This document shows, one piece after another, positions 9,378-18,732 of a stretch of 53,284 nt of DNA. The notes under the pieces were generated by a model that worked only from the letters and a program-made list of their open reading frames with translations, searched no databases and was not told the DNA's origin. Numbering within the stretch: the stretch's first letter is position 1; each line of letters starts with the position of its first letter. A program made the position numbers and the translations under genes. This stretch comes from JAYWXI01 sp036016955. GTDB lineage: Bacteria; Bacteroidota; Bacteroidia; Flavobacteriales; Weeksellaceae. Where the stretch lies: positions 1-53,284 of the forward strand of contig NZ_JAYWXI010000014.1 in the NCBI RefSeq assembly GCF_036016955.1, read 5' to 3'.

Positions 9378-9584
9378 CTATTTTACCTCCACAATTTCAA
9401 AGTTAACAGAAATACTGAGCCCACTGAGTGCTGTACCAGCACCATATTTAGCATTAAATGCTTCTATTACCTCTTTTTGATTGGGTTTTCTAGATGTATT
9501 ACGAATGACGATTTCTACACTCATTCCCTTTGCAATTTTGTTAACATCACGCTTTGCGGTAACATTCCATAAATGTGTTGACAT
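9378..9584 (-). CDS. Tiny conserved protein, paralogue A
   Basis: A 68-residue protein without signal peptide or membrane segment. It shares the pattern LW-x-VT-x-K, then GM-x2-E, a P-x-Q pair, NAKYG and a C-terminal EIV with the neighbouring gene at 9621, so the two are diverged duplicates. From memory the K-x6-KGMSVE core resembles small Bacteroidota proteins of the DUF6140 kind. I could not check this. It lies 99 bases ahead of GTPase 1 on the same strand and is probably co-transcribed with the operon. The high beta propensity suggests a small ligand- or protein-binding domain. Function is unknown. Confidence 0.65.
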   Translation of the reverse strand: MSTHLWNVTAKRDVNKIAKGMSVEIVIRNTSRKPNQKEVIEAFNAKYGAGTALSGLSISVNFEIVEVK

Positions 9585-9620
9585 AATTATTTTATTTTAA
9601 AAGTTAGTTTATTTATTCTT

Positions 9621-9818
9621 TTACAATTTCACAATTTCCAAAAACTCTTTAGGTATAGTTCCGTTTAGAGTGTTTTTACCATACTTTGCATTCAGTGCAT
9701 TTCTGATATCTTCCTGCATTGGGATTTGGCTATTATTTTGGAAGAGCAACTCTATCCACATACCCGAGGCTACGGTCCCGTACTTTTTCTTTACTGTAAC
9801 ACGCCATAATACTGCCAT
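9621..9818 (-). CDS. Tiny conserved protein, paralogue B
   Basis: A 65-residue protein starting at the ATG at 9818 (MAVLWRVTVKK). A start at 9860 would run into the predicted terminator and is less likely. It aligns along its full length with the protein at 9378-9584 but has lost some of the basic residues. It is the first open reading frame downstream of the structured RNA and its terminator (9844-10014), so its expression may depend on read-through. Both paralogues are preceded by a similar short AT-rich leader (AAAATAA near the ATG) without a Shine-Dalgarno site. No function is assigned. Confidence 0.6.
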   Translation of the reverse strand: MAVLWRVTVKKKYGTVASGMWIELLFQNNSQIPMQEDIRNALNAKYGKNTLNGTIPKEFLEIVKL

Positions 9819-9843
9819 AATCTTATTTTTTGTTGATTTTACT

Positions 9844-10014
9844 AAAAACAAAAAGGACACAGCACTTGCTTTTGTCCATATTATTCGGTTGGGTTCTGGT
9901 AAACCTGAGATGAAAATAGGAAAAAACAGCCTGCGTCCCTATAAAAGGGAGCAACCATGCCTTTGCCCATTATACTTCATCTCTTTGTTTAAATGTACCA
10001 GATTTAACCGAATG
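9844..10014 (-). ncRNA. Structured leader or small RNA with intrinsic terminator
   Basis: The minus-strand RNA would fold into one long interrupted hairpin. AACCGAAT (10006-10013, plus strand) pairs with ATTCGGTT (9883-9890). TACCAGA (9996-10002) pairs with TCTGGTA (9895-9901). TTCATCTC (9976-9983) pairs with GAGATGAA (9907-9914). An apical stem is formed by TGC+TCCCT and AGGGA+GCA around 9932-9953. A separate stem, TGTCC (9873-9877) with GGACA (9855-9859), is followed on the minus strand by TTTTTGTTTTT, which is an intrinsic terminator and fixes the orientation. A -7 box TATCTTTG lies upstream (10088-10095) without a good -33. It could be an attenuating leader of the small-protein/GTPase operon or a free RNA. 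A 6S-like RNA, which is also a long hairpin with a bubble, is the main alternative. Confidence 0.55.
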
Positions 10015-10207
10015 AAATAATGGTAAGCACCTTATGCTCTATATGTCGTTTTAATTATTATCTTTTCATAATTATATTATGTTTGCACAAAGATAATATT
10101 TATTATCAAACAGACCTATATACGCAGGCTAAAATCCTATATGTCTGCAATATTACTACTTTGTATCGTCAAAATAGGTCGTTCTTGTTTTTTATTTTAA
10201 CGTTCAA

Positions 10208-10242
10208 AAAAAGCCCGTTGACCACCTCACCGAGCTTAAAGA
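10208..10242 (-). terminator. Weak terminator after the vanZ-like gene
   Basis: On the minus strand a short stem (AGC-x-CG with CG-x-GCT) is followed by seven Ts, 27 bases after the stop of the VanZ-like gene. The remaining 10020-10268 shows only AT-rich DNA with no credible gene. Confidence 0.45.
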
Positions 10243-10268
10243 ATTTCTCTATTTATTATTTTAAAATT

Positions 10269-10625
10269 TTACTTTCTTGTAGCTTTAGTATATACATAAT
10301 AAGCTAGCACCAAGCCTATAGTATCTGCTAAAAGGTCTAGCCACTCAGCAGAACGCCCAAGTGCCATAACTTGCTGAAAAATTTCTGTAAGAATAGCGTA
10401 AGCAACAAGGATAAAATAGTAGGCATATACACTAGCCTTGGGATACGCCCAACGAAATAGAAAGCCTAACACAAAAAACATACTAAAATGAACTACTTTA
10501 TCTATCCCTTGAAACAAGAACCAATAGTCCTTGTGTTCTCCTACAGGTTTGAGAAGGACATAAGTAAGTAATGCCCAATAAATGGGCATTACTATTTTTA
10601 TAATATGGTGATATTTTTTAACCAA
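10269..10625 (-). CDS. VanZ-like membrane protein
   Basis: A 118-residue integral membrane protein with four hydrophobic segments (about 9-25, 42-60, 67-84 and 95-112). The VanZ-like pattern is visible: a conserved DKVVHFSMFFVLG in the second segment, then LTEIFQQ and RSAEWLDLLADTIG. VanZ-family proteins outside vancomycin clusters have no established enzymatic role. The start overlaps the end of gcvH by 8 bases, so the two are coupled. The order ruvA-sprA-gcvH-vanZ is familiar in flavobacteria. Confidence 0.85.
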   Translation of the reverse strand: MVKKYHHIIKIVMPIYWALLTYVLLKPVGEHKDYWFLFQGIDKVVHFSMFFVLGFLFRWAYPKASVYAYYFILVAYAILTEIFQQVMALGRSAEWLDLLADTIGLVLAYYVYTKATRK

Positions 10626-10995
10626 TGACTTCTTGATATTGTTCAGAAGATAATAATTCTGATTGGTCTACGCCTTCTGCAATTTCTAGTTTTATAATCC
10701 AACCTTTTCCGTAAGGGTCTGTGTTTACCAATTCTGGCTCATCTTCTAACGCTTCGTTGAACTCCACTACTTTTCCTGCTAATGGTAAGTAAAGGTCTGA
10801 AACAGTTTTAACCGCTTCTACGCTACCGAAGACCTCACCTGAATTCAAAGTTTCATCTACAGTATCTACATCTACGAAAACAATATCCCCTAGCTCAGAC
10901 TGTGCAAAATCTGTAATGCCGACTGTAGCTATGTTACCTTCAATTTTTACCCATTCGTGGTCTTTAGTGTACTTTAGTTCTGCTGGTGTATTCAT
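10618..10995 (-). CDS. gcvH: Glycine cleavage system H protein
   Basis: A 125-residue lipoyl carrier of the glycine cleavage system. It shuttles the aminomethyl group from the P protein to the T protein. The lipoylated lysine lies in the motif GSVEAVKTVSDLY (about residues 57-69). YTKDHEWV near the N terminus and NTDPYGKGWI near the C terminus are typical, and the length is normal. It lies 72 bases downstream of sprA on the same strand and overlaps the vanZ-like gene. No other gcv gene is in the window. Confidence 0.97.
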   Translation of the reverse strand: MNTPAELKYTKDHEWVKIEGNIATVGITDFAQSELGDIVFVDVDTVDETLNSGEVFGSVEAVKTVSDLYLPLAGKVVEFNEALEDEPELVNTDPYGKGWIIKLEIAEGVDQSELLSSEQYQEVIG

Positions 10996-11067
10996 TTTTT
11001 ATTTGTTATTTATCTTTCCAAATTTAATCCAAATATCCGTATGCCGCAAATTTTTTATCGTCAAGGC

Positions 11068-14000
11068 TTATCGCCCGCCCGAAGTCCCTCCGAAATTAAA
11101 GGTAGCCGTAAGCCCCGCCCGAATCGTGGAGAGAGGAAACGCCGTGGAAATCTTATACCGAGTCAGCAGCTGATCGTAAAAGAAACGAATATTAAAATTC
11201 TGAGACATACTGTAATCCGCCGTGAATTTAACCCCAAGCAAACGCTGCCCTCCGGTTACCTGAGAGTCGTCCAAAAGGATATTGGTAATACGAGTGCGGC
11301 TGTCCCTTAGTGAAAAATCCCCGCGGATATTAAGGTCACTCACAATATTACGGCTTTTCCCTTTCATGTTAAGCCTCATTTTCAGATCCTTGACAATATA
11401 ACCGAATCCCACAATATACTCCCGGCTTTCATCCTCCGTTAAGGTATGATTAATTAACCCCAACATAAACATCCGGTTCTTATTATATTGTGCCCTAAAC
11501 TGCATATTGTTTCGGAAAGTAACATCACCACCCAAAAACGGAGCAAAAGATTCCACATACCCCACTTGGGAGAAAATGTACGGATTGATAAAATCCCGAT
11601 TCACATCCCTAGCCGAAGGATCGTTATAGTATTCCACATTAGACTGAATTCCCGTCCCCGTATAAGTGGAGGAGTACGAATGCAAAATATCGAATTTGGA
11701 AAACTGACTGTTGATAAACGGAAGATTTTTCAATCCCGAGTACACCACGTTCCAGTTCGGCAAAGGAATTCCTACTTTTTTCGGGCTATCCATCGCCTTC
11801 ACACTACGTCCTTCCACCGCCGCCTGGAATGCCGGAATCAAAACATAAGCATTAGCAAGGCTGTATCCGTCTGCAAAGCCATCCGCCTGCAAAGGAGTCC
11901 CCATCCTGGAAGACAACGCCCGTGCATTAGCCACCATCGTCCGGTAAACCGCATCGCCCGACTTAAACGAAGAACGGAACATCCACGCCGAACGCGAATA
12001 AGTCAAAAGTTCGTTTTCAAACGAAAAATCAAAATACCTCGTCGTGGGATCCACATCCACATTATACCCGCCTTGCATCAAATTACGGTTATAACGCATC
12101 ATTCCCCTGAAATCAATCCGAAGATCGTTCATCGGAGAAATTTGCAAATTCGCATCCAGCGTCCTCGAACTAAGCTGGGTATAACTATCGGTCATCAATT
12201 CGGAAGAACTGATCCATCCGTTTTCGATGGCCAAACGCCGAATATCCGCCTGAGATCCCACCAAAAATCCAAAGGTAGGACCTCCCATCCCCTGTCCATA
12301 GCCATAGAAGTTAGGCGACGAAAGAATTCCCGGAAGCACCGTTCCGTTATTTTCGTTATACGACAAATCCAATTGTTTAACCGAGGTCAAGGCATAAGCC
12401 AGACTTTGAAGCGGCGTAAGTCTGTGCTTGAATTTATGCCCCCGATACGGCACAAACATAAAGAATTTATTCTTCTTGCCGGCTTTCTCCGCCTCCTTAA
12501 CGTAAAGCGTATTTAAGGAATCGATTTCCCGCTTTCGCTTACGCATAATTTCGTCTATGCTCTGAGTAAACTTAAACTTACTGAAAAACTTAGGAATATC
12601 CACCGTCGCTGTAGCCACCACCGTATTGGTGTTCTGCGCCACATTTCCCATATTCCCCGATGCACTATGCAAAAGCGCCGTGGAACGGGCATTCCAGTTA
12701 TAAGTGAATCCGTAGCCCATTTCCGCCCCGACAAAATCCAAATAAGGAATAAACTCGAACGGCAAACGGTAATTCAGCTGCACCCTGTGGTTATAAAGCA
12801 CCGGACGTCCCGCACGGAAAGGATTATCGAAAATGGATTTGGAATTCATACTATTGGCCGCTATATGGTCATTAAGCGTTCGTGTAGCCGAATTGATTTC
12901 CAACTTCAATGATTTCGTGAAATTGAATCCTAAATTGTACTGCCATCCAAAATAAAAGTTGCGATTTCGAAGAACGTCAAAATCACTTCCCGAATTCCCA
13001 TTGAGCAACGCCTCGATGTTACGGAACTGCAATTCGCTGTAATTCCGGTCGAGCTCGGTACGGAAGGAAAGCCGTGTAGGTACAGGATTAAAGTTGATTT
13101 CCTTTAACCAACGCAAATATTTATACGATTTAGCCGTGTCGCTCACCATTTTATTGAACGGACGTATCGCATAAGGTTTAAAACTGTAATTATAATCAAC
13201 ATACCCCCGAAGGTTCTGCCTCAAGTTACGAGCCGTGTAGATGTCCCGATAATAATCGTCATTATAAATCGCCGTAACGGAAAGGTTTTCCACATCGTAA
13301 AACCTTGGTTTCCGGTTCTCGCCCGTCCGTTCCTTACGCATATTGACCACCCCGATACTCCTTTGTTGGCTGTAAGTACGCACCACTTTGGTCAGTTCGT
13401 TCTTATTCGGGGCTTTGTTTAGTTCCACATCCGTATCGATGACGCTATACTTGGGGTCCTCTATCGTCTGTGTATACGAGTAATTGACCGGAATGCGCAT
13501 CCCTACTTTTTCCGGAATAAATTTATCCACATTAACGGTCGTATTAATATTAAAGGCCGAATTGGTGGTCTGCGCTCGCTCCGAAGGTTTTTGATCGATT
13601 CCGCCAAAGCCCACCGACGAGTAAGCCGCATTGGCATTAACCATTGCAAAATCCCCCAGATTAAAATTAAGACTGGCATTTCCCGCATAGCCTCCCCGGT
13701 TTTCAATTTCCGAAAGGCGGATTTCGTTCACCCAAAGAATAACGTCCTTACGCTGCGATTGCAAGTTACGGATACCTATCATCATGGTCGTTACATTGCC
13801 AAGGCTGGGACGCCCCTTCACGTATATTTTCTTATGGGCATCCCCATACCCCGGATAGTGATAACGATGCGCAATAAGATTGGACGCCTCCATATCCCGT
13901 TTGATTTTGGCATTAACGAAATTCTGAATTTCCAAATCCACATTATTAGCCACCGGCCAAATCTCCAATGGCGAACGCGCCGTAAGCGGCGTATAAGTAA

Positions 14001-17000
14001 GCGAGGCCTCGTACTCGTAATAATTATCCGTCGCATCACTACCGAAACGGATAAAGAATTTAGTCTGCTCGTCCAAATGGTTGCTCGGCGCCCCTTGGCG
14101 GATATCTTCCGCATGAACAAAAAGTTCCAGCCTTTTATAACGACGCATATCAAGCGACATATTCTTGGTAACCCCTTTAGCCTCGTTACCCAAATTAAGA
14201 AACTTCATGAACAACGAAGCCTCATTCTGACGCTGTGCTCCCGCATTGCCACTAAGAACCTGACGATCGATCCCCGGAGGAAGAACATAAGGCGGCGTTC
14301 CCTTGGCATTTTCTTCCAAATTGATGCTGCCCACAAAAAAATCGTCATTGTTCACCAATACCGATCCCTCGTTATCGGGCACCGAAGGATCGGCAGGCAA
14401 TGCACTATAAGCAATATTTTTAGGATATTTCCGCCAGTCCGAACGAACCAAATCCATCGTCCCAAACCTCAGCGTAGAAGTATGATCGAAACCATCCAAA
14501 ATAATTCTCGCAAAACGAACATTGTTGAGCACATCGGTTGATGCCTCCCCCGCATGCGTATCAAAACGCGAAACCGGAATACGGAAAAGATACCATTTAT
14601 TACGCCCCTCCTGCCCATTTTGGAACTTTGTGGTTACCTCTTTAATGTCCACAATAAAGTTTTGATTCAGCACCATACTGGCCTGATCCAAGTTTACGGT
14701 ATATTGGTTGTAGCTTTCGTTTTGATCCAAATTAAAGTCGCCATTGATGTCTTCCGAATCGGGCGTCTGGGAGGAAACCTCCAACGAACCTGCCGCCGAA
14801 TTTCCATCCGGATTTCGGAAATACTTATAACGCTCCGTTACCGAAGCCGCCTGACTTCCCGTAAAACGATCCGAAAGATAAAAAACAAAATCATCCGCCG
14901 CCGGATCCAACTCATTGGTAATGGGATGAACAAACCCCGTATTGAAACGCAACGCTTCTTCCTGATTTGTCAAGCCGTCAAATCCCGCATCCTGAATCCT
15001 ACGCGCTTCGCCCTCCGTCGAAAAAGCATACAGCACCGGAAACTGATTCGGCTGTTTTCCCCAATTGGTTTCGGATACAGACGAAGGGTTATCCGGAGTA
15101 GGCAAACCGTTTTCGTAAAGCAGCTTCCCATCTTTCAAAATATCTTCAGAAATATTTCCTAATTGCAACTTCAGCTTCGGAGCCGCCCCCAAAGGATTGC
15201 CATCCGCATAAGGGTCCATCATCCAAAACTCCACATATTCAATATTGGATTGCGTAAAATTAGAAACGGAAATCGAACGCATCAACCCCGCCCAACGCTC
15301 CTGCGTAGATTCCGGATTGGGATTAAGGTTATAAGGCCCCCGCTCCGTAGGATAATAGGTAATGTCAAACGTATTGGTGAAAGTTTGCTCCCCCGCCACA
15401 AAATCCCTGTTATTGAGAAGTTCTGCCATTCGTACACGTCTCGAAGCATGATTGGAAACCGCTTCCGCACTAATGCCCGCAGGCGGACGGCCTCCTACCC
15501 CCCAAAAACGAGGATCGATATTATACCAAGAAAGAAGCCCTCTTCCATAACCGCTCCTCAAATCGTTATCCAAGCCCGCATCGGCGTAAAGAGGATCACC
15601 CAAATTCAGTTCCGGTTTAGACGCCAAATGCCAAGACGCCGGATCCTTAATCGAAATCTTGGTCGAAGTCTGGTCGAAATCGTCCACATAAGCCTGATTA
15701 TTAATGCCGTCGTTTTGCCCCGGAATAAGATACGCCCCTTCCGCCTTTAGATTAACATGAGACGGCGCCTCGGTATTAACCAAAGGAATCTTATCCGTAA
15801 GACGCGTCAGAATGGGAAGTTCCTTGTTATACATCAAGTTCATTCCCGCCATGGTATTGTTGACGGCCTCATCGCCATAGTTTACTTTCTGAGTCAGCGG
15901 ACGCTCGGCATAGTTGACAATCGTAGCACCTAAAAGCAAATTCTCATTAATCTTACGCTCCAAATTTAGCCCCAAGAAACGACGACGCTGCGTATTGAAC
16001 ATCATTTGGTTTTCCAACGACACATGGATGGCCTGCCCCGAATTCTTAACCATTTCGTTGATGATTTCCACCGTTCCCAGCATATAGTTAACGGTATAAT
16101 CCTGTCCTTCAACCAACTGCACCCCGTTAGCCGTTACCTTGACCGAGCCCTGAGGCACATTAATTGCCCCCAAAGAAATCCCCGTTCCCTGAGTTCCCTT
16201 ATAACGCCCTTCAATGGTATAACGAAGAGCCAAATTGCTCTGCGAAGCCACCTGCTTCTGTTGGGTATAAAGGTCTTGAAAAACAAACTGCGGATCATTG
16301 GTTCCCAACACATCCTGAATGTAATTTCCGAACGGTTGAACCTTGGTGAAAATCAGCCGTCCCTCCGACGAACGAATCGTAATTCCTTCCACAAAATCGA
16401 ACAGCCCATCCCCCTCGGTGGAACCGTCGCTTTGTAAATCGTTATTCTGATTAAGTCGATCCCAATTCAATAATTTCAAAAGATTAACGTCTTCCACCGA
16501 AGTTCCGGGAAGATAATTAACCCGCCCGTTTTGAGGCGAACGGTAATAAACATTAAGCATGAAATTATCCCGCGCTATGTTATTGGCATTCATCGGGTAA
16601 ATATTCTTCATCATCAGCTCCCACATCGGCGAAGTCGTTTTGACCGTCGTGTTGGGTTTCAGAACCTTGGTAATCAGCACCGGACTTTCCTCGGAAAATT
16701 CCCCGACTTTGTACACCGTTTTCTCCCCATTAACCGTGAAAGAATAAGACACCGCCAAAAGTTGGTTGTCATTAAGCCTTTGGTTCAGGGAAATATACCC
16801 CAGCTGCGGGTGAAAACTATATTCGTTGGAATTAAGCCGCCGAGCCCGACGGTTGAAAATAAACTGCTCGCCATCCGTATAGAGTTCAGGAACACCATTG
16901 GCATTGGAAAACGTCTGACGGTTAATCGTATTATATGCCGAATTGGGATCCCGAAGCCCCGCGCCCAAATTCACAATTTCCTGATAAAGATTGTTCTGGG

Positions 17001-18126
17001 CATTGGACGGATACCCCGAAAGGCCTTCCCCCAAATCCCTGATTCCGACAATCGTTTTCTGATCCTGAAGATTGCCCGAACCTTGTTCCAAAACATAAAC
17101 CTCAATACGGTTAATGTTAACCCTGGAATTAATCAGCGGATAATTCGCCAAAGCCCGATCGTAGTTATCCAAAAAGTAGTGCCCTATAAAATAGTGCTGG
17201 TTCTCCTCATAGTCCACCGCATTGATCTTAAAGGTCTGAAGCGAACCGCCCCCCTGAACCACAATGTTTCTCGCCTCACCTTGTTGTTGAGATAAAACCA
17301 TGGTTCCGTAAGTCTTACCCAACTGAAACTCCGTTTTAAGCCCAAAAAGAGACTGCGCGCCCCGAACCAAACCGGTCGACAATGGCATATTGACATTACC
17401 GAACTCCACTCTCTTGATGATTTTATCTTCCCCTCCCGTCGTGGGATCGTTCAGCCCTTTGCTCTGCAAATCCTTCCAAGAACCTTTGCCCTGCCAAACC
17501 AAATTCATCCGGTTTTCAAAAGCAAAACCGCTCTGCGTATCGTAATTCGCACGAAGCTGTAAATTCTCGCCAACCTTACCCAAAAGCCCCAATTGAATCC
17601 TCTGCTGAATGTTAACGGCAAAATTCGTCCGGTTTTGGGGAAGAATCATCGGATTTTCAATTTTTTGGTAAAGTCCGCCAATATCAAACGATGCAAACCC
17701 CTGGGGAATCAATTCGATCCGGTTGCTCCCGAAAATGGTTTCAAACAGTTTATTACGAATCGTAAGCGCTGGCAACAACCCCTTCTTCTGTGCATCCGAT
17801 TGATCCGCCCGAAAAGCCATATTATGGTTATCGGATTTTTCCCGGTAATACTCGCCCAATTGCACGCTCATTAGGTAAGCCTGATATTCCTCCACCGTCA
17901 TCACCGAAGGCGAGCCCACAATCACATTACCAATCTTCGGGTAAAGGTAATACTTGCCCGACACAACGTCATAGTAAGCCTCATAACGCGTAGGATTAGG
18001 CAGACTAAAGTCCTTTCTTACACTAACCTCTTCCTTCGGAGCCTCCTGCGCCCAAATTCCCGTCCAACAAAACCCCAAAACGACCAACAGGCAAAACCTG
18101 AAAACCATAAAACTCTTTTTCACCAA
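11068..18126 (-). CDS. sprA: SprA, type IX secretion translocon / gliding protein
   Basis: A giant 2352-residue outer-membrane protein, close to the usual length of about 2400. A signal peptide ends near residue 26 (IWAQ). The remainder is rich in alternating aromatic/polar beta strands, as expected for the 36-strand barrel that forms the type IX secretion pore of Bacteroidota. The C terminus, RAGLTATFNFGGTSGGR, is strand-like. SprA exports gliding adhesins and enzymes with T9SS C-terminal signals. It is 3 bases downstream of ruvA, a linkage typical of flavobacteria. Codons are markedly more G+C-ending than in the accessory DNA. The many long open frames opposite this gene are shadows of that composition. 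Confidence 0.95.
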   Translation of the reverse strand: MVKKSFMVFRFCLLVVLGFCWTGIWAQEAPKEEVSVRKDFSLPNPTRYEAYYDVVSGKYYLYPKIGNVIVGSPSVMTVEEYQAYLMSVQLGEYYREKSDNHNMAFRADQSDAQKKGLLPALTIRNKLFETIFGSNRIELIPQGFASFDIGGLYQKIENPMILPQNRTNFAVNIQQRIQLGLLGKVGENLQLRANYDTQSGFAFENRMNLVWQGKGSWKDLQSKGLNDPTTGGEDKIIKRVEFGNVNMPLSTGLVRGAQSLFGLKTEFQLGKTYGTMVLSQQQGEARNIVVQGGGSLQTFKINAVDYEENQHYFIGHYFLDNYDRALANYPLINSRVNINRIEVYVLEQGSGNLQDQKTIVGIRDLGEGLSGYPSNAQNNLYQEIVNLGAGLRDPNSAYNTINRQTFSNANGVPELYTDGEQFIFNRRARRLNSNEYSFHPQLGYISLNQRLNDNQLLAVSYSFTVNGEKTVYKVGEFSEESPVLITKVLKPNTTVKTTSPMWELMMKNIYPMNANNIARDNFMLNVYYRSPQNGRVNYLPGTSVEDVNLLKLLNWDRLNQNNDLQSDGSTEGDGLFDFVEGITIRSSEGRLIFTKVQPFGNYIQDVLGTNDPQFVFQDLYTQQKQVASQSNLALRYTIEGRYKGTQGTGISLGAINVPQGSVKVTANGVQLVEGQDYTVNYMLGTVEIINEMVKNSGQAIHVSLENQMMFNTQRRRFLGLNLERKINENLLLGATIVNYAERPLTQKVNYGDEAVNNTMAGMNLMYNKELPILTRLTDKIPLVNTEAPSHVNLKAEGAYLIPGQNDGINNQAYVDDFDQTSTKISIKDPASWHLASKPELNLGDPLYADAGLDNDLRSGYGRGLLSWYNIDPRFWGVGGRPPAGISAEAVSNHASRRVRMAELLNNRDFVAGEQTFTNTFDITYYPTERGPYNLNPNPESTQERWAGLMRSISVSNFTQSNIEYVEFWMMDPYADGNPLGAAPKLKLQLGNISEDILKDGKLLYENGLPTPDNPSSVSETNWGKQPNQFPVLYAFSTEGEARRIQDAGFDGLTNQEEALRFNTGFVHPITNELDPAADDFVFYLSDRFTGSQAASVTERYKYFRNPDGNSAAGSLEVSSQTPDSEDINGDFNLDQNESYNQYTVNLDQASMVLNQNFIVDIKEVTTKFQNGQEGRNKWYLFRIPVSRFDTHAGEASTDVLNNVRFARIILDGFDHTSTLRFGTMDLVRSDWRKYPKNIAYSALPADPSVPDNEGSVLVNNDDFFVGSINLEENAKGTPPYVLPPGIDRQVLSGNAGAQRQNEASLFMKFLNLGNEAKGVTKNMSLDMRRYKRLELFVHAEDIRQGAPSNHLDEQTKFFIRFGSDATDNYYEYEASLTYTPLTARSPLEIWPVANNVDLEIQNFVNAKIKRDMEASNLIAHRYHYPGYGDAHKKIYVKGRPSLGNVTTMMIGIRNLQSQRKDVILWVNEIRLSEIENRGGYAGNASLNFNLGDFAMVNANAAYSSVGFGGIDQKPSERAQTTNSAFNINTTVNVDKFIPEKVGMRIPVNYSYTQTIEDPKYSVIDTDVELNKAPNKNELTKVVRTYSQQRSIGVVNMRKERTGENRKPRFYDVENLSVTAIYNDDYYRDIYTARNLRQNLRGYVDYNYSFKPYAIRPFNKMVSDTAKSYKYLRWLKEINFNPVPTRLSFRTELDRNYSELQFRNIEALLNGNSGSDFDVLRNRNFYFGWQYNLGFNFTKSLKLEINSATRTLNDHIAANSMNSKSIFDNPFRAGRPVLYNHRVQLNYRLPFEFIPYLDFVGAEMGYGFTYNWNARSTALLHSASGNMGNVAQNTNTVVATATVDIPKFFSKFKFTQSIDEIMRKRKREIDSLNTLYVKEAEKAGKKNKFFMFVPYRGHKFKHRLTPLQSLAYALTSVKQLDLSYNENNGTVLPGILSSPNFYGYGQGMGGPTFGFLVGSQADIRRLAIENGWISSSELMTDSYTQLSSRTLDANLQISPMNDLRIDFRGMMRYNRNLMQGGYNVDVDPTTRYFDFSFENELLTYSRSAWMFRSSFKSGDAVYRTMVANARALSSRMGTPLQADGFADGYSLANAYVLIPAFQAAVEGRSVKAMDSPKKVGIPLPNWNVVYSGLKNLPFINSQFSKFDILHSYSSTYTGTGIQSNVEYYNDPSARDVNRDFINPYIFSQVGYVESFAPFLGGDVTFRNNMQFRAQYNKNRMFMLGLINHTLTEDESREYIVGFGYIVKDLKMRLNMKGKSRNIVSDLNIRGDFSLRDSRTRITNILLDDSQVTGGQRLLGVKFTADYSMSQNFNIRFFYDQLLTRYKISTAFPLSTIRAGLTATFNFGGTSGGR

Positions 18127-18129
18127 AAA

Positions 18130-18714
18130 TTAAATATTTTTTAGAATCTGCTTCACCAACTCTTCCACCGAAAGTTCCGGCGACTGCTTCAATAATCGAT
18201 CGGCAATCTTTTCGCTCATCCGTTTAGGAATGCCTAAAACTTCTAATGCTGATAACGATTCTTCTTTCACTTTATTATGACCCGCCCCCGAAATCGTTGG
18301 CTCGGAGCGGCCAAACAACTGAACCTTATCCTTCAGATCCACGATAATCCGCTCGGCAGTCTTAGCCCCAATGCCTTTCACCTTCTGAAGCAGCGCACTA
18401 TCCCCCGAAGTAACCGCCGAAGCAATAGCTTCATTACTCAACGAAGAAAGCATAATAAGCGCCGAAGCAGGCCCAACCCCGCTCACACTAATCAAAAGAT
18501 TGAACATCGCCCGCTCTGCCGTAGTAAAAAAACCAAAAAGCAAATGCGCATCCTCCCGAATGATCGGCTGGATAAAAAGTTTTACCGATTGCCCATGAAG
18601 CATCTTTTCCGATGTCTGAAGACTGACTCCCACATCGTAGCCCACCCCGTTAACCTCAATCACAACCCGCGTCGGCGAAAGCTCCTCAACCGTGCCTTTC
18701 AAAAAATATATCAT
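18130..18714 (-). CDS. ruvA: Holliday junction DNA helicase subunit RuvA
   Basis: A 194-residue protein that binds Holliday junctions as a tetramer and loads the RuvB motor for branch migration. The N-terminal OB fold begins MIYFLKGTVEEL. Two helix-hairpin-helix motifs are visible, SGVGPASALIML (about 77-88) and KGIGAKTAERIIVDLKDK (about 110-127). The C-terminal RuvB-contact domain follows an acidic linker. A -7 box TATCTTTG (18733-18740, minus strand) precedes it and probably drives ruvA-sprA. Confidence 0.97.
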   Translation of the reverse strand: MIYFLKGTVEELSPTRVVIEVNGVGYDVGVSLQTSEKMLHGQSVKLFIQPIIREDAHLLFGFFTTAERAMFNLLISVSGVGPASALIMLSSLSNEAIASAVTSGDSALLQKVKGIGAKTAERIIVDLKDKVQLFGRSEPTISGAGHNKVKEESLSALEVLGIPKRMSEKIADRLLKQSPELSVEELVKQILKNI

Positions 18715-18732
18715 CGTAGTCTTTTAATGCTT

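Noticed and set aside
9844..10014. Retron msr-msd RNA
   Set aside because: No reverse transcriptase gene lies anywhere in the window. The hairpin arrangement and downstream terminator fit a leader or 6S-like RNA better.
10020..10307. A 95-codon open frame on the plus strand
   Set aside because: It runs into the vanZ-like gene on the opposite strand, covers promoter- and terminator-like DNA and lacks coding character.
11488..12516. A 342-codon open frame opposite sprA, and several more up to 17874
   Set aside because: Arg/His/Ile-rich shadow readings of a G+C-ending coding strand. No domains, and sprA is clearly the real gene.
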